The notes under the pieces: model-generated
Told to the model about the DNA's origin: nothing
What the model saw: only the letters and a program-made list of their open reading frames with translations
Database searches by the model: none
Part shown: piece by piece, positions 17,931 through 28,463 of the stretch
How the letters are laid out: each line of letters begins with the position of its first letter
How positions within the stretch are numbered: position 1 is the stretch's first letter
Assembly: GCF_900112475.1 (NCBI RefSeq)
Contig: NZ_FOLW01000018.1
Location: 1 to 45,786, forward strand
DNA: 45,786 bases
Source of the DNA: Pragia fontium DSM 5563 = ATCC 49100
GTDB taxonomy: Bacteria; Pseudomonadota; Gammaproteobacteria; Enterobacterales; Enterobacteriaceae
Direction of reading: 5' to 3'
Position numbers and translations under genes: made by a program

Positions 17931-18653
17931 ATGTACTCATCAGAACAAGAATACTTAAACAATTACAGTATCCATCACTATGATATTCCGCTGTTATCCA
18001 TTGATATTGCCATATTTACCTTGATTGAAGGGAAACTGCACATTTTGCTGGTTGAGCGTGGCGACTATCCTTTTAAGGGCGTTTGGGCACTTCCCGGCGG
18101 ATTTATTGATAAGCAGCAAGATCAGGATTTACACGCCTGTGCATTAAGAAAGCTAACGGAAAAAACTGGGGTAACAGCCCCGCATTTGGAGCAAGTTGAA
18201 ACCATCGGCAACCAAACTCGCGATCCCCGCGGCTGGTCAGTCACCTCTCTGTATATGGCGCTGATTCCCTACTCTCCAACCTCTGAGTTTGTTGAGGCCG
18301 TTACCGATGCTCGCTGGTGGCCCTACGAACAGGCATTGGAATTAGATTTGGCTTTCGATCATCATCAGCTAATAGAAACAGCCAGAGCGCGATTAAAAAA
18401 TAAGACCGCCTATACCATTCTTCCTATTCACGTATTGAATACGCCTTTTACCTTAACTCAGCTACAGCAGACTTTTGAAGAGCTGCTAGAAAAGCGTATT
18501 GAGAAGAAATCCTTTCGCCGACGTATTCTTTCGGCGGATTTACTCGAGGAAGTTGGACAAGGATTACCTGAAGGTGGATTAGGCAGAATAGCCGCGCTGT
18601 ATCAGCCTAACAGCAACTGTGACAAGCATACTTTTGTCTGGAGCTTAACATAA
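17931..18653 (+). CDS. nrtR: NrtR-type Nudix-related transcriptional regulator of NAD metabolism
   Basis: 240 residues from ATG 17931. The N-terminal Nudix-like domain (about 20-150) has VWALPGGFID but a degraded Nudix box: LRKLTEKTGV replaces the catalytic REUxEE pattern. It should therefore bind rather than hydrolyse its ligand (ADP-ribose in characterised NrtR proteins). The C-terminal part (about 160-230) is a winged helix with TPFTLTQLQQTFEELL and FRRRILS. The frame is open back to a GTG at 17799, but starting there would place the candidate operator inside the gene and add 44 residues unlike the family. 17931 gives the normal length, with a weak GGATGA site upstream. Expected to repress nadV and nadM when NAD-derived ADP-ribose is low. 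Confidence 0.88.
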   Translation: MYSSEQEYLNNYSIHHYDIPLLSIDIAIFTLIEGKLHILLVERGDYPFKGVWALPGGFIDKQQDQDLHACALRKLTEKTGVTAPHLEQVETIGNQTRDPRGWSVTSLYMALIPYSPTSEFVEAVTDARWWPYEQALELDLAFDHHQLIETARARLKNKTAYTILPIHVLNTPFTLTQLQQTFEELLEKRIEKKSFRRRILSADLLEEVGQGLPEGGLGRIAALYQPNSNCDKHTFVWSLT

Positions 18654-18661
18654 TCATACGC

Positions 18662-18691
18662 GCCAATATCACCAGCATCGGTGATATTGGC
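18662..18691. terminator. Hairpin between convergent nrtR and betT
   Basis: Perfect 12-bp stem GCCAATATCACC (18662-18673) and GGTGATATTGGC (18680-18691) with a 6-base loop, lying between the two stops. No T run follows on either strand, so it may be a weak bidirectional terminator or an mRNA-end stabiliser. Confidence 0.65.
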
Positions 18692-18701
18692 TAATGACTT
18701 G

Positions 18702-20702
18702 TTATCTGACTAAGTGCAGGAAGTGGAGATGTTTTTCATACTGATCGAGAATATCGTTAATGATTTGTTCTTTGGTCCAGCCCATCACATCATAGTCTTG
18801 GCTGCCTTCCCGTAAAAAGACCTCCGCCCGATAATATTTCTGCTCTTCGTTACGATCTTCATCCTTAATATCAAGCAGAGAGAATGCCGGTTGAATATAC
18901 GATCTTAGCTTTATGCCATAGGTAAAGTTCAAATCTTCACCCAGATCGACCTCAATCATCTTTTTATCATTATCGCCTTCTACAACCTGCGAGGTGATGT
19001 TTTGCTTCTGCAATTCATCTCCAACCATCTGCATAGCCGGCGCCACCACTTCATCAACAAAGCGTTTTACGTGAGAGCGACGGGGGAAATAGGCGATATT
19101 TCTAATTCTGCGCTGCCACGGAATAGGGTTACGGTTACCGCTAGGCGCCAATGTCGTTGTTTGCTGGCTATCTCGTTTATAGGCGTCTATCCGTAGCGCT
19201 TTCAGCAATCCATATATCGAGAGCAGCAATACCATTGAATAAGGCAACGCCGAGGCTATTGTCATGGTTTGCAATGCGCTTAACCCACCGGAAAATAGCA
19301 GGGAAATAGCGACCACACCCATCAGCGCCGACCAGAAAATACGCTGCCAGAGCGGGGTATCATCATCGCCACCGGATGCCAACATATCAACAACCATTGC
19401 ACCTGAGTCCGCCGAGGTCACAAAGAAAACAATGACCATTATCATGACAAATATCGACAAGACCTGAGTAAACGGGAAATATTCTAAAAACTTAAACAGG
19501 GCAACTGAGGAGTCGGCCTGAACCGCAGTAGCCAGATCGGTTGCGCCGTTCATAATCAGATTAATTGCCGAGTTACCGAAGAATGTCATCCATAATAAGG
19601 TGAAACCTGCGGGTACAAACATCACGCCAATAACAAACTGTCGAATAGTACGCCCACGAGAGACTCTGGCAATAAACATACCGACAAAAGGCGACCAGGA
19701 CAGCCACCATCCCCAATACAGCAAGGTCCAACCGCCTAACCAATCTTTGGTACCTTTAGACGGTTCGTAAGCATACATATTGAAGGTTTTACTAACAATC
19801 TCAGACAGATAGGAGCCAGTATTCTGCACAAACGATTTCATGAGTAATACCGTTGGGCCTAAAACACCTACCAATACCAACAAAATGAAAGCCAAAATCA
19901 GGTTTAACTCTGACAGGCGACGCAATCCGCCGTTTAACCCACTGGCAACAGACAGGGTTGCTATGGTGGTAATGATCACTATCAGAATCACTTGGGTCGT
20001 TGCATTAACCGGTATATCAAACAGGTAATTCAGCCCGGAGTTCACCTGTAAAACGCCATAACCCATTGATGTAGCAACACCGAATACCGTACCCAGAATG
20101 GCGAAAACATCCACTGCATGGCCAATCGGCCCATAGATTCGATCGCCGATAATCGGGTACAAAGCTGAGCGCAGCGTCAACGGTAGTCCATGGCGATAGC
20201 TAAAGAAAGCCAATATCAGGCCAACGATGGCATAAATAGCCCAGGCATGCAGTCCCCAATGGAAAAAGGTCAGCTTCATGGCTTCTTTAGCGGCTTCAAT
20301 GGTTCCGGCATCACCGACTGGCGGAGCCAGATAGTGCATCACCGGTTCAGCAACGCCAAAGAACATCAGGCCAATACCCATGCCGGCGCAAAACAACATC
20401 GCAAACCAAGAAGGATAGCTAAAATCTGGCTGGGAATGATCCGGTCCCAGTTTAATGTTGCCGTAGCGGGATAATCCCAGGTAGGTGACAGAAATCAGAA
20501 TTAAGGCAACGGCTAAAACATATAGCCAGCCAAAATTATCAACGATATGCGTCTGTACATAGCTAAATTGTGAATTGGCATTCTCTGGGTTTAGTACCGC
20601 ATAGAGAACCAGTAGCAATATTAATACTGCTGCAGTAAAGAATACGGGAGCATTAATTTTGCTGCGGGGGGAGGCTAATTCAGGCTCTTCCTGATGACTC
20701 AT
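18702..20702 (-). CDS. betT: BCCT family choline transporter BetT
   Basis: 666 residues (E. coli BetT 677). Twelve predicted membrane helices occupy about 15-500. The BCCT signatures are present: GMGIGLMFFGVAEPVMHY, the Trp-rich TLLYWGWWLSWSPFVGMFIARVSRGRT, and SADSGAMVVDML. A long hydrophilic cytoplasmic C-terminal domain (about 505-666) matches BetT-type carriers, in which this region senses osmotic stress. It imports choline with protons for conversion to glycine betaine. No betI, betA or betB lies nearby, so the betaine-making enzymes, if present, are elsewhere. It starts 331 bp downstream of glmS, behind two terminators, with a 14-bp palindrome in its leader. Confidence 0.92.
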   Translation of the reverse strand: MSHQEEPELASPRSKINAPVFFTAAVLILLLVLYAVLNPENANSQFSYVQTHIVDNFGWLYVLAVALILISVTYLGLSRYGNIKLGPDHSQPDFSYPSWFAMLFCAGMGIGLMFFGVAEPVMHYLAPPVGDAGTIEAAKEAMKLTFFHWGLHAWAIYAIVGLILAFFSYRHGLPLTLRSALYPIIGDRIYGPIGHAVDVFAILGTVFGVATSMGYGVLQVNSGLNYLFDIPVNATTQVILIVIITTIATLSVASGLNGGLRRLSELNLILAFILLVLVGVLGPTVLLMKSFVQNTGSYLSEIVSKTFNMYAYEPSKGTKDWLGGWTLLYWGWWLSWSPFVGMFIARVSRGRTIRQFVIGVMFVPAGFTLLWMTFFGNSAINLIMNGATDLATAVQADSSVALFKFLEYFPFTQVLSIFVMIMVIVFFVTSADSGAMVVDMLASGGDDDTPLWQRIFWSALMGVVAISLLFSGGLSALQTMTIASALPYSMVLLLSIYGLLKALRIDAYKRDSQQTTTLAPSGNRNPIPWQRRIRNIAYFPRRSHVKRFVDEVVAPAMQMVGDELQKQNITSQVVEGDNDKKMIEVDLGEDLNFTYGIKLRSYIQPAFSLLDIKDEDRNEEQKYYRAEVFLREGSQDYDVMGWTKEQIINDILDQYEKHLHFLHLVR

Positions 20703-20847
20703 ATACGCGTTTCTCCTTATGATAAAAGCAATGAAAAGTAATGGCGTTAATTATTCCTTATTAAATAATTTCATTATTAAAAACAACAAGATAAAATAAA
20801 CCAGTTATTTTTATATCAGCATAAAAAACCAATAAAATTAAAAATAA

Positions 20848-20861
20848 TATACTCGAGTATA
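20848..20861. promoter_or_regulatory. 14-bp perfect palindrome upstream of betT
   Basis: TATACTCGAGTATA, 146 bp before the betT start, in an AT-rich leader. It has operator-like symmetry; the regulator is unknown and a promoter overlap cannot be shown. Confidence 0.4.
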
Positions 20862-20879
20862 GCAAAATATTCCGCTTAA

Positions 20880-20903
20880 AGAAAAAACCGCTATTTAGCG
20901 GTT
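20880..20903 (-). terminator. Second terminator-like hairpin downstream of glmS
   Basis: On the minus strand AACCGCT-AAAT-AGCGGTT is followed by TTTTC. It lies about 75 bases after the main glmS terminator and may back it up, or end a short transcript starting between the two. Confidence 0.6.
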
Positions 20904-20973
20904 AAACGTAGCCGAATAAATAACGAGAATAGATGAGGGTCAGAAGGCTGAATTTTTGGCAGAAAAATCAAGT

Positions 20974-21009
20974 AAAAAGCCCGTTAATCGCATTACACCA
21001 TTAACGGGC
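20974..21009 (-). terminator. Rho-independent terminator after glmS
   Basis: On the minus strand GCCCGTTAA (21009-21001) pairs with TTAACGGGC (20987-20979), followed by five T. It starts 24 bp after the glmS stop. Confidence 0.9.
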
Positions 21010-21032
21010 CTTTCTAACTGAATAAAGACTAA

Positions 21033-22868
21033 TTATTCAACGGTAACAGACTTAGCCAAATTTCTTGGCTGGTCAACGTCAGTACCTTTGATTAATGCTA
21101 CGTGATAAGAAAGCAACTGAAGCGGTATGGTATAGAAAATTGGTGCCGCTATCTCTTCTACGTAGGGTAGAGGAATAATAGTCATGCCTTCCATACTGGT
21201 AAATCCAGCATCTTCCGCAGCGAAAACGTAAAGTTGACCACCGCGTGCGCGGACTTCTTCGATATTAGACTTCAGCTTCTCTAACAGCTCATTATTTGGT
21301 GCAACCACGATAACTGGCATATCAGCATCAATCAGCGCCAATGGGCCGTGTTTAAGCTCTCCGGCGGCATAAGCCTCTGCATGGATATAGGAGATCTCTT
21401 TCAGCTTCAGCGCCCCTTCCATAGCGATAGGATACTGATCGCCACGTCCCAGGAATAAAGCATGATGTTTTTCTGAGAAATCTTCCGCTAATACTTCAAT
21501 GGATTTATCCAGTGATAGCATCTGATCGATACGATTAGGCAGCGCTTGCAAAGCATGAACAATATCGTGTTCAGCCTGTTCTGACATACCGTGTAAACGG
21601 CCAATGCGTGCAACCAGCAGCAGTAAAACTGTCAACTGAGTGGTAAATGCTTTAGTGGAAGCAACGCCAATTTCTGCCCCCGCACGGGTCATCAGAGAAA
21701 TGTCTGATTCACGCACCAGCGAAGAACCATTCACGTTACAAATAGCCAGAGAACCTAAATAGCCCAGCTCTTTAGATAAACGTAGAGCAGCCAGCGTATC
21801 CGCCGTTTCACCAGATTGGGATAGGGTTAATAGCAAACTACCTTTACGCATTGCCGGCTTGCGGTAGCGGAATTCTGACGCAATTTCGATATCACAAGGT
21901 ACACCAGCAATTGCTTCAAACCAGTAACGAGCTACCATACCTGCATGATAGGAGGTACCACAGGCAACAATTTGAATATGCTGTACTTTTTCCAGCAGCG
22001 TCGTTGCTGATGGACCCAGTTCATCCAAATTAACCAAACCATGGCTAATACGGCCTTCAAGGGTATTTTTAATCGCCAGCGGTTGTTCGTAAATTTCTTT
22101 TTGCATGTAATGACGGTAAATGCCTTTATCACCGGCATCATACTGACTGGTAGACTCTATCGATGGGCGATCCACCAATGAGCCTGCTTTATCAAAAATA
22201 GTCACTGAACGGCGGGTAACTTCGGCAATATCTCCTTCTTCCAGATAAATAAAGCGGCGGGTTACCGGCAATAAGGCCAACTGGTCAGAAGCAATAAAGT
22301 TTTCACCCAGTCCCAAACCAATCACCATTGGACTACCAGAACGGGCAGCCACTAAAATATCTGGATTACGGCGATCCATAATCACGGTACCGTAAGCGCC
22401 GCGTAATACTTTTAGTACCCGCTGTACCGCTTCAATCAGGCTAAGTTCTGTATTATTTTTCAGCTCTTCATGCACTAAGTGAGCGATAACTTCAGTATCG
22501 GTTTCTGAAGTAAATACATAGCCTTTCGCGACTAATTCATTACGCAGGGATTCATAGTTTTCGATAATACCGTTATGAACCACGGCAATAAAACCGGACT
22601 CGTGAGGATGAGCATTAGTTTCAGAAGGCTCGCCATGGGTAGCCCAGCGGGTATGAGCAATACCGGTACCGCCAGATAATGGGTATTCATCTACGGCATC
22701 GCTAAGCATTTTAACTTTACCCAAGCGACGAATCCGCTGTAGGTTATTGGCTTCATCAACCACCGCTAAACCCGCTGAATCATATCCACGGTATTCCAGA
22801 CGACGTAAACCTTCTAATAATATTTCAGCTACATCTCGTTGTGCTACTGCACCAACAATTCCACACAT
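21033..22868 (-). CDS. glmS: Glutamine-fructose-6-phosphate aminotransferase GlmS
   Basis: 611 residues (E. coli 609). It makes glucosamine-6-phosphate from fructose-6-phosphate and glutamine, the first step towards UDP-GlcNAc for peptidoglycan and LPS. The N-terminal glutaminase begins MCGIVGA with the nucleophilic Cys after Met removal. There are two SIS sugar-isomerase domains ([47 protein letters not shown]) and the conserved C-terminal tail NLAKSVTVE. The ribosome site AGGAA lies nine bases before the ATG. It follows glmU after 210 bp of hairpin-rich leader and is probably co-transcribed with it and processed. Confidence 0.98.
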   Translation of the reverse strand: MCGIVGAVAQRDVAEILLEGLRRLEYRGYDSAGLAVVDEANNLQRIRRLGKVKMLSDAVDEYPLSGGTGIAHTRWATHGEPSETNAHPHESGFIAVVHNGIIENYESLRNELVAKGYVFTSETDTEVIAHLVHEELKNNTELSLIEAVQRVLKVLRGAYGTVIMDRRNPDILVAARSGSPMVIGLGLGENFIASDQLALLPVTRRFIYLEEGDIAEVTRRSVTIFDKAGSLVDRPSIESTSQYDAGDKGIYRHYMQKEIYEQPLAIKNTLEGRISHGLVNLDELGPSATTLLEKVQHIQIVACGTSYHAGMVARYWFEAIAGVPCDIEIASEFRYRKPAMRKGSLLLTLSQSGETADTLAALRLSKELGYLGSLAICNVNGSSLVRESDISLMTRAGAEIGVASTKAFTTQLTVLLLLVARIGRLHGMSEQAEHDIVHALQALPNRIDQMLSLDKSIEVLAEDFSEKHHALFLGRGDQYPIAMEGALKLKEISYIHAEAYAAGELKHGPLALIDADMPVIVVAPNNELLEKLKSNIEEVRARGGQLYVFAAEDAGFTSMEGMTIIPLPYVEEIAAPIFYTIPLQLLSYHVALIKGTDVDQPRNLAKSVTVE

Positions 22869-23078
22869 CGTTTCTATTCCTGATTTAAGAACTGGGTTTA
22901 TCCAGTTCTGCGATGACCTTGACCTTTGATACCGGTTTTTCCGGTTTCCCCGAGCCTGTAGAGTTGGGGATTATTATGTTTTGCTGTTGCTCTTACGAAA
23001 CTAAGGGTAGCAGCAAAACAAAATACAAGATGCTGGCTTATCATCCCGATAAAATCGGGATGATAAGTATCGGATGAA
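22869..23078 (-). promoter_or_regulatory. Structured glmU-glmS intergenic leader
   Basis: Four hairpins are visible in order on the minus strand. The first is a perfect 14-bp stem with an AAA/TTT triloop (23067-23037). Next come a CCCC/GGGG stem (22969-22948), ACCGG-N5-CCGGT (22945-22931), and AGAACTGG-N6-CCAGTTCT (22909-22888) just before the glmS ribosome site. In E. coli this interval is cut by RNase E and the glmS leader is opened by the sRNA GlmZ; similar control is plausible here but I cannot locate a GlmZ pairing site. Confidence 0.6.
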
Positions 23079-24449
23079 TTACTTCTTCTTCACCGGGCGC
23101 TGCCAGCCGGTAATATGCCGTTGCTTTACTCGACTAATCACCAACTCATTTTCATTGATATTCTGCGTTACGGTGGTTCCTGCACCAATGGTAGCGCCAT
23201 TCGCTACGCTAACCGGTGCCACCAGTTGCGTATCAGAGCCCACAAACACATCATCACCAATAATGGTTTTAAACTTGTTAGCACCATCGTAGTTACAGGT
23301 AATGGTACCAGCGCCAATATTTACCCGATCGCCAATTTCAGCATCGCCTAAATAGGACAAATGTCCGGCTTTAGAGCCCTTGCCCAAACGCGATTTCTTG
23401 ATTTCAACAAAGTTGCCAACATGAGCTTCATCCAGCAAATCAGCGCCTGGACGTAGGCGGGCAAATGGACCCACGGTACAGCCAACGCCAAGGGTTGAGT
23501 CTTCAATAACGCTATAAGGACTGACAATACTGTCATTACCAATCACACAGTTTTTCAGTACACAGCCGCTTTCAATACGGACACGATCGCCTAACACCAC
23601 TCTACCTTCGACGATCACATTAGTATCGATTACCACATCACGACCGTGAACCAACTCGCCGCGCAGATCAAAACGGGCTGGATCTATCAACATTACGCCA
23701 GCCAGTAATAAACGCTCAGCCTGTTCTGACTGGTATTCCCTCTCCAGACGAGAAAGCTGCAAGCGGTTATTGACCCCTTCTACTTCACTTAAGCGAGAAG
23801 GGTGTACGGCTTCAATACGATGACCTTCATCATAGGCTAAGCCAATGATGTCAGTAATATAATATTCACCCTGAGCATTATTGTTGTTGAGCTTACCTAA
23901 CCAGCGTTTTAAATCTTTGCCGCTGGCAACCAAAATACCGGTGTTGATTTCATTGATTTTGTGCTGCTCCGCAGTAGCATCTTTATGTTCAACAATGCTC
24001 ACCACACGATCGTCTTTACGCACAATGCGGCCATAGCCGGTTGGATCGTCCAGTTTCACCGTCAACAATCCAATACCACCTTCCGGTTTGGCATCAACCA
24101 AACGACGCAGCGTATCTTCCGAAATAAGTGGAACATCGCCATACAGCATCAGAATATTTTCATCATCGGCGAAATAAGGAACAGCCTGTTGCATGGCATG
24201 GCCAGTTCCCAACTGTTCAGCCTGTAACACCCAATTAATCGGCTGACCGGCTAAAGTTTGTTTCAACAGATCGCCACCGTGGCCGTAAACCACGTTAACC
24301 TGTTGTGCACCCAGTTTAGACGCAGTATCGATAACGTGCTGAACCATTGGCTTACCAGCCAACAGGTGCAACACTTTAGGAAGGTCAGAATACATACGTG
24401 TACCTTTGCCTGCGGCAAGGATAACCACGCTAAGTTGAGACTTTGACAT
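23079..24449 (-). CDS. glmU: Bifunctional GlmU: glucosamine-1-P acetyltransferase / GlcNAc-1-P uridyltransferase
   Basis: 456 residues, identical in length to E. coli GlmU, using ATG 24449 ([19 protein letters not shown]). AGGTTG lies six bases upstream, and the longer reading from 24500 has no family support. The N-terminal uridyltransferase has [19 protein letters not shown] and YGDVPL. The C-terminal left-handed beta-helix acetyltransferase has hexapeptide repeats, including [18 protein letters not shown] and [11 protein letters not shown]. It performs the last two steps of UDP-GlcNAc synthesis in the cytoplasm and is paired with glmS downstream. Confidence 0.98.
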   Translation of the reverse strand: MSKSQLSVVILAAGKGTRMYSDLPKVLHLLAGKPMVQHVIDTASKLGAQQVNVVYGHGGDLLKQTLAGQPINWVLQAEQLGTGHAMQQAVPYFADDENILMLYGDVPLISEDTLRRLVDAKPEGGIGLLTVKLDDPTGYGRIVRKDDRVVSIVEHKDATAEQHKINEINTGILVASGKDLKRWLGKLNNNNAQGEYYITDIIGLAYDEGHRIEAVHPSRLSEVEGVNNRLQLSRLEREYQSEQAERLLLAGVMLIDPARFDLRGELVHGRDVVIDTNVIVEGRVVLGDRVRIESGCVLKNCVIGNDSIVSPYSVIEDSTLGVGCTVGPFARLRPGADLLDEAHVGNFVEIKKSRLGKGSKAGHLSYLGDAEIGDRVNIGAGTITCNYDGANKFKTIIGDDVFVGSDTQLVAPVSVANGATIGAGTTVTQNINENELVISRVKQRHITGWQRPVKKK

Positions 24450-24847
24450 AAACAACCTGCTAAAAAATTGATTGGCGAAAGTAAACATGTTTAACAACAA
24501 AATTGCTACTTATTTTTCATCAAAAAACGCTGCAACACCTTATGCGACAAGGCTTGATGGAAAAAACAGGTTTACCGAAAAATAATCGAAAAACTGTCTG
24601 CGTTCGGCGACAAGTTTTCCGATGTAATGGCACGATCATAACGCGTTATAACAGGGGATAAACCACTTTTTTCTTAACGCATATTAAGTAAGTAGAATAG
24701 AGAGAATATATCGGTTACAGCCAAAAAGAAGCAATCCAGCCAACTATCTCTATTCATTATTCCACCGTGCACTAAACTATCTGTTTGCTTTTTGCACTGA
24801 AGAAACCTATATAGTTATTATCGTTGATAAACAGTCAATAATCCAAA
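24450..24847. other. Divergent intergenic region between glmU and the YafC-like regulator
   Basis: 398 bp without a gene. It must hold the glmU promoter; TTGCAG with TAAGTA at a 17-bp spacing near 24506-24533 on the minus strand is a weak candidate. It also holds the promoter of the LysR-type gene. I see no repeat, RNA gene or clear NagC box. Confidence 0.5.
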
Positions 24848-25741
24848 ATGAAAACTACCCTTGAAGAGCTTCTGGCCTTTGTTACCGTTGTTGATTGTCA
24901 TTCCATCACCAAAGCCTCGGTTAAGTTAAATCAAACCGTTTCTGGCATTAGCCGGGCTTTAGGACGATTAGAAGATAAGCTGGAAACATCGTTACTGAAC
25001 CGTACAACTCGCCGATTGGTATTAACGGAAGAAGGTGAAGCTTTTCTGGTTCATGCCAGAAAAATTCTGTCTTCTGTTGATGAAGCAGAAGATCAAATGG
25101 CTATTCGCCGTCAGCAGCCATCGGGGCTGTTACGTATCAATGCCGCATCTCCATTTATGTCCCACTCTATTGTTCCTATTATTGGCGATTTTCGGCAGCT
25201 TTATCCGCAGATTGAGCTGGAATTAAACACCAACGACCATTTTATTGATTTACTGGAACACAAAACGGATATCGCGATCCGCATTGGTGAATTACGTGAT
25301 TCAACGCTACATGCCCGACATTTAGGCTCCAGCCAAAGGCGTGTACTGGCAAGCCCACAATATTTAGCTAATAAACCACCAATTACCTGCACTGAAGATT
25401 TTCAGCATCATCAATTACTCGGATTTACCCAAGTAGACCGGCTAAACGACTGGCCTTTTAATGATGAAAATGGCCATCTGTTACATATTACGCCTAACCT
25501 ATCTGCATCGAGTGGGGAAACGTTAAGGCAGCTTGCGCTGGCTGGAGAAGGTATTGTCTGTTTGTCTGATTTCATGACCCATAACGACATGAAAAATGGA
25601 AAATTGATAGAAATATTACCGCAGCAAACAGTAAAGATCATGCAACCCATTAATGCGGTTTATTACCGAAATACTCAGCTATCTGCTCGGATTACCTGCT
25701 TTCTTGATTTTCTTAGCCAACGAATAAAAACCATGTTGTAA
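24848..25741 (+). CDS. LysR family transcriptional regulator, YafC-like
   Basis: 297 residues. The N-terminal winged helix-turn-helix (about 5-65) reads SITKASVKLNQTVSGISRALGRLEDKLETSLLNRTTRRLVLTEEG with the usual LysR pattern. The rest is the effector-binding domain, with GLLRINAASPF and the paired segments IAIRIGELRDSTLHAR and SSGETLRQLALAGEGIVCLSDF. The pattern closely resembles E. coli YafC as I remember it. LysR proteins usually control a neighbouring divergent gene, here glmU, or themselves; no target can be assigned. It is convergent with the DpaA-like gene, 51 bp apart, with no obvious terminator between. Confidence 0.88.
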   Translation: MKTTLEELLAFVTVVDCHSITKASVKLNQTVSGISRALGRLEDKLETSLLNRTTRRLVLTEEGEAFLVHARKILSSVDEAEDQMAIRRQQPSGLLRINAASPFMSHSIVPIIGDFRQLYPQIELELNTNDHFIDLLEHKTDIAIRIGELRDSTLHARHLGSSQRRVLASPQYLANKPPITCTEDFQHHQLLGFTQVDRLNDWPFNDENGHLLHITPNLSASSGETLRQLALAGEGIVCLSDFMTHNDMKNGKLIEILPQQTVKIMQPINAVYYRNTQLSARITCFLDFLSQRIKTML

Positions 25742-25792
25742 ATAAAAATGCAGCAATGACTGATTATGATGATTGTTGGTTTATTTATTACA

Positions 25793-26512
25793 TCAACCAG
25801 CACGCACCGCATAACGTTTATTTTTAACTTCAATTACCGGTACTTGATGGTGCTGTTCAAAATAATCATAGGCAGGTTTCAGCGACTGCCAAAAATTGAA
25901 ATCGGCGGAATCCTTATACTGATTCATTTTTTGTGGTGTCATGGCAAACGGAAAAATATGAATAGGAATAGTTTTCTGACCGCCATCAATCGCCTGTTCC
26001 ACCAGCCCATATATTTCGGTTATCACTGGATCGGTCATGGCATAACAGCCAATAGAGGCGCAGCCACCGTGAACCATTAAGAAACTACCGGTATAGCCGT
26101 GGGCTTTATCATAGGCGTTGGGGAAACCAATATTAAAAGAGAGATGATATTGGCTATTCGGATTAAGCATCCCTCTATGAGTAGAATAAAAGCCTTCCGG
26201 GCTCTTCCTGTCACCTTCTTTCTTCTTGGGGCCAAGTCCGCCTGAATAGGTACAGATAACATAGGTTTTATATAGCTCATAAGGTTTACCTTCTGAACTA
26301 AACCACAGTTCAAACTTATCTTCGGCTTTCAATAACCGCATATACAGGCGATCGCCTGATTTTATCTGTTTGACTGGCTGCATCGGCTGTCGTTGTTCAA
26401 TCTCTTCATCAGGGCTGGTTGTCACTGCCAGATATTGGGAAATATTGAGATATATCAGATAGCCAACAATGGCAATCAGCAGCAAAATAATGGCAAAAAC
26501 AACGTTTCTCAT
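25793..26512 (-). CDS. YkuD-fold L,D-transpeptidase family protein, DpaA/YafK-like
   Basis: 239 residues. A hydrophobic segment at 4-25 without a cleavage site suggests a membrane anchor with the enzyme in the periplasm. The YkuD catalytic motif is HGGCASIGCYAMTD, and other family stretches are CTYSGGLGPKKKEGDRKSPEGFY and INIGFPNAYDKAHGY. It resembles E. coli YafK/LdtF (DpaA), which detaches Braun lipoprotein from peptidoglycan rather than cross-linking it; E. coli YafK appears to have a cleavable signal instead of an anchor. It is 96 bp downstream of atpC and separated from it by a terminator. Its start has AAGGA at good spacing. Confidence 0.88.
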   Translation of the reverse strand: MRNVVFAIILLLIAIVGYLIYLNISQYLAVTTSPDEEIEQRQPMQPVKQIKSGDRLYMRLLKAEDKFELWFSSEGKPYELYKTYVICTYSGGLGPKKKEGDRKSPEGFYSTHRGMLNPNSQYHLSFNIGFPNAYDKAHGYTGSFLMVHGGCASIGCYAMTDPVITEIYGLVEQAIDGGQKTIPIHIFPFAMTPQKMNQYKDSADFNFWQSLKPAYDYFEQHHQVPVIEVKNKRYAVRAG

Positions 26513-26540
26513 TAGGTAACATCCTTATTATCCCATAGTA

Positions 26541-26572
26541 AAAAAGCCAACCTGTAAACAGATTGGCTTTTT
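26541..26572 (-). terminator. Terminator of the ATP synthase operon
   Basis: AAAAAGCCAACCTG (26541-26554) and CAGATTGGCTTTTT (26559-26572) form a long stem with one mismatch and a TAAA loop. The A/T tails make it functional on either strand. It is 37 bp after the atpC stop. Confidence 0.9.
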
Positions 26573-26608
26573 ATAACGAATGTGACAACAAATACCGTAT
26601 ATAAGTTA

Positions 26609-27031
26609 TTACATCAATTTCTTGGTCAATTCAATTACGCGCAGTTTTGCAATCGCTTTACTAAGCTCAGCGGATGCTTGTGCATAATCTACGTCACCAT
26701 GCGAATTACGGATGTGTTCTTCCGCTTTACGCTTGGATTCCATTGCCCGAGCTTCATCAAGATCCTGTCCGCGGATAGCCGTATCAGATAAAACGGTGAC
26801 AATCGTCGGTTGGACTTCAAGAATACCACCAGAAAGGTAGATAAACTCTTCATCACCGTTCAGCTTAACGATACGAATCAGGCCCGGCTTGATGGCAGTG
26901 AGCAACGGCGTGTGCTGAGGATAAATTCCCAATTCACCTTCGCTACCCGTCACCTGGATTCTTTGTACTTCGCCGGAAAACATATTATTTTCCGCACTCA
27001 CCACATCCAGATGGAAAGTTGATACAGCCAT
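26609..27031 (-). CDS. atpC: ATP synthase F1 epsilon subunit
   Basis: 140 residues. The beta-sandwich domain starts [18 protein letters not shown] and includes [13 protein letters not shown]; the C-terminal two-helix inhibitory domain includes [13 protein letters not shown]. Epsilon joins gamma to the c ring and inhibits ATP hydrolysis. It is the last gene of the operon, 19 bp after atpD. Confidence 0.98.
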   Translation of the reverse strand: MAVSTFHLDVVSAENNMFSGEVQRIQVTGSEGELGIYPQHTPLLTAIKPGLIRIVKLNGDEEFIYLSGGILEVQPTIVTVLSDTAIRGQDLDEARAMESKRKAEEHIRNSHGDVDYAQASAELSKAIAKLRVIELTKKLM

Positions 27032-27050
27032 GTAGCCCTCCTATTGCAGC

Positions 27051-28451
<1,401 letters not shown>

Positions 28452-28463
28452 CTAAACCAAGCC

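Larger units (their letters stand above)
20703..21032. other. Intergenic region glmS-betT with two terminators and a palindrome
   Basis: 330 bp without a gene. From the glmS side it holds a terminator (20974-21009), a 75-base spacer, a second terminator-like hairpin (20880-20903), then very AT-rich DNA with the palindrome TATACTCGAGTATA (20848-20861). The betT promoter must lie in the AT-rich part. Confidence 0.7.

Noticed and set aside
12196-20702. Genomic island with integrase, tRNA attachment site or insertion sequence
   Set aside because: No integrase, transposase, tRNA or flanking direct repeats bracketing the block were seen; only the 22-bp repeat at 7154 and 13171, which does not bracket it.
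24450-24500. 17-codon N-terminal extension of glmU
   Set aside because: The shorter start gives exactly the family length of 456 and has a ribosome site; the extension matches nothing in GlmU.
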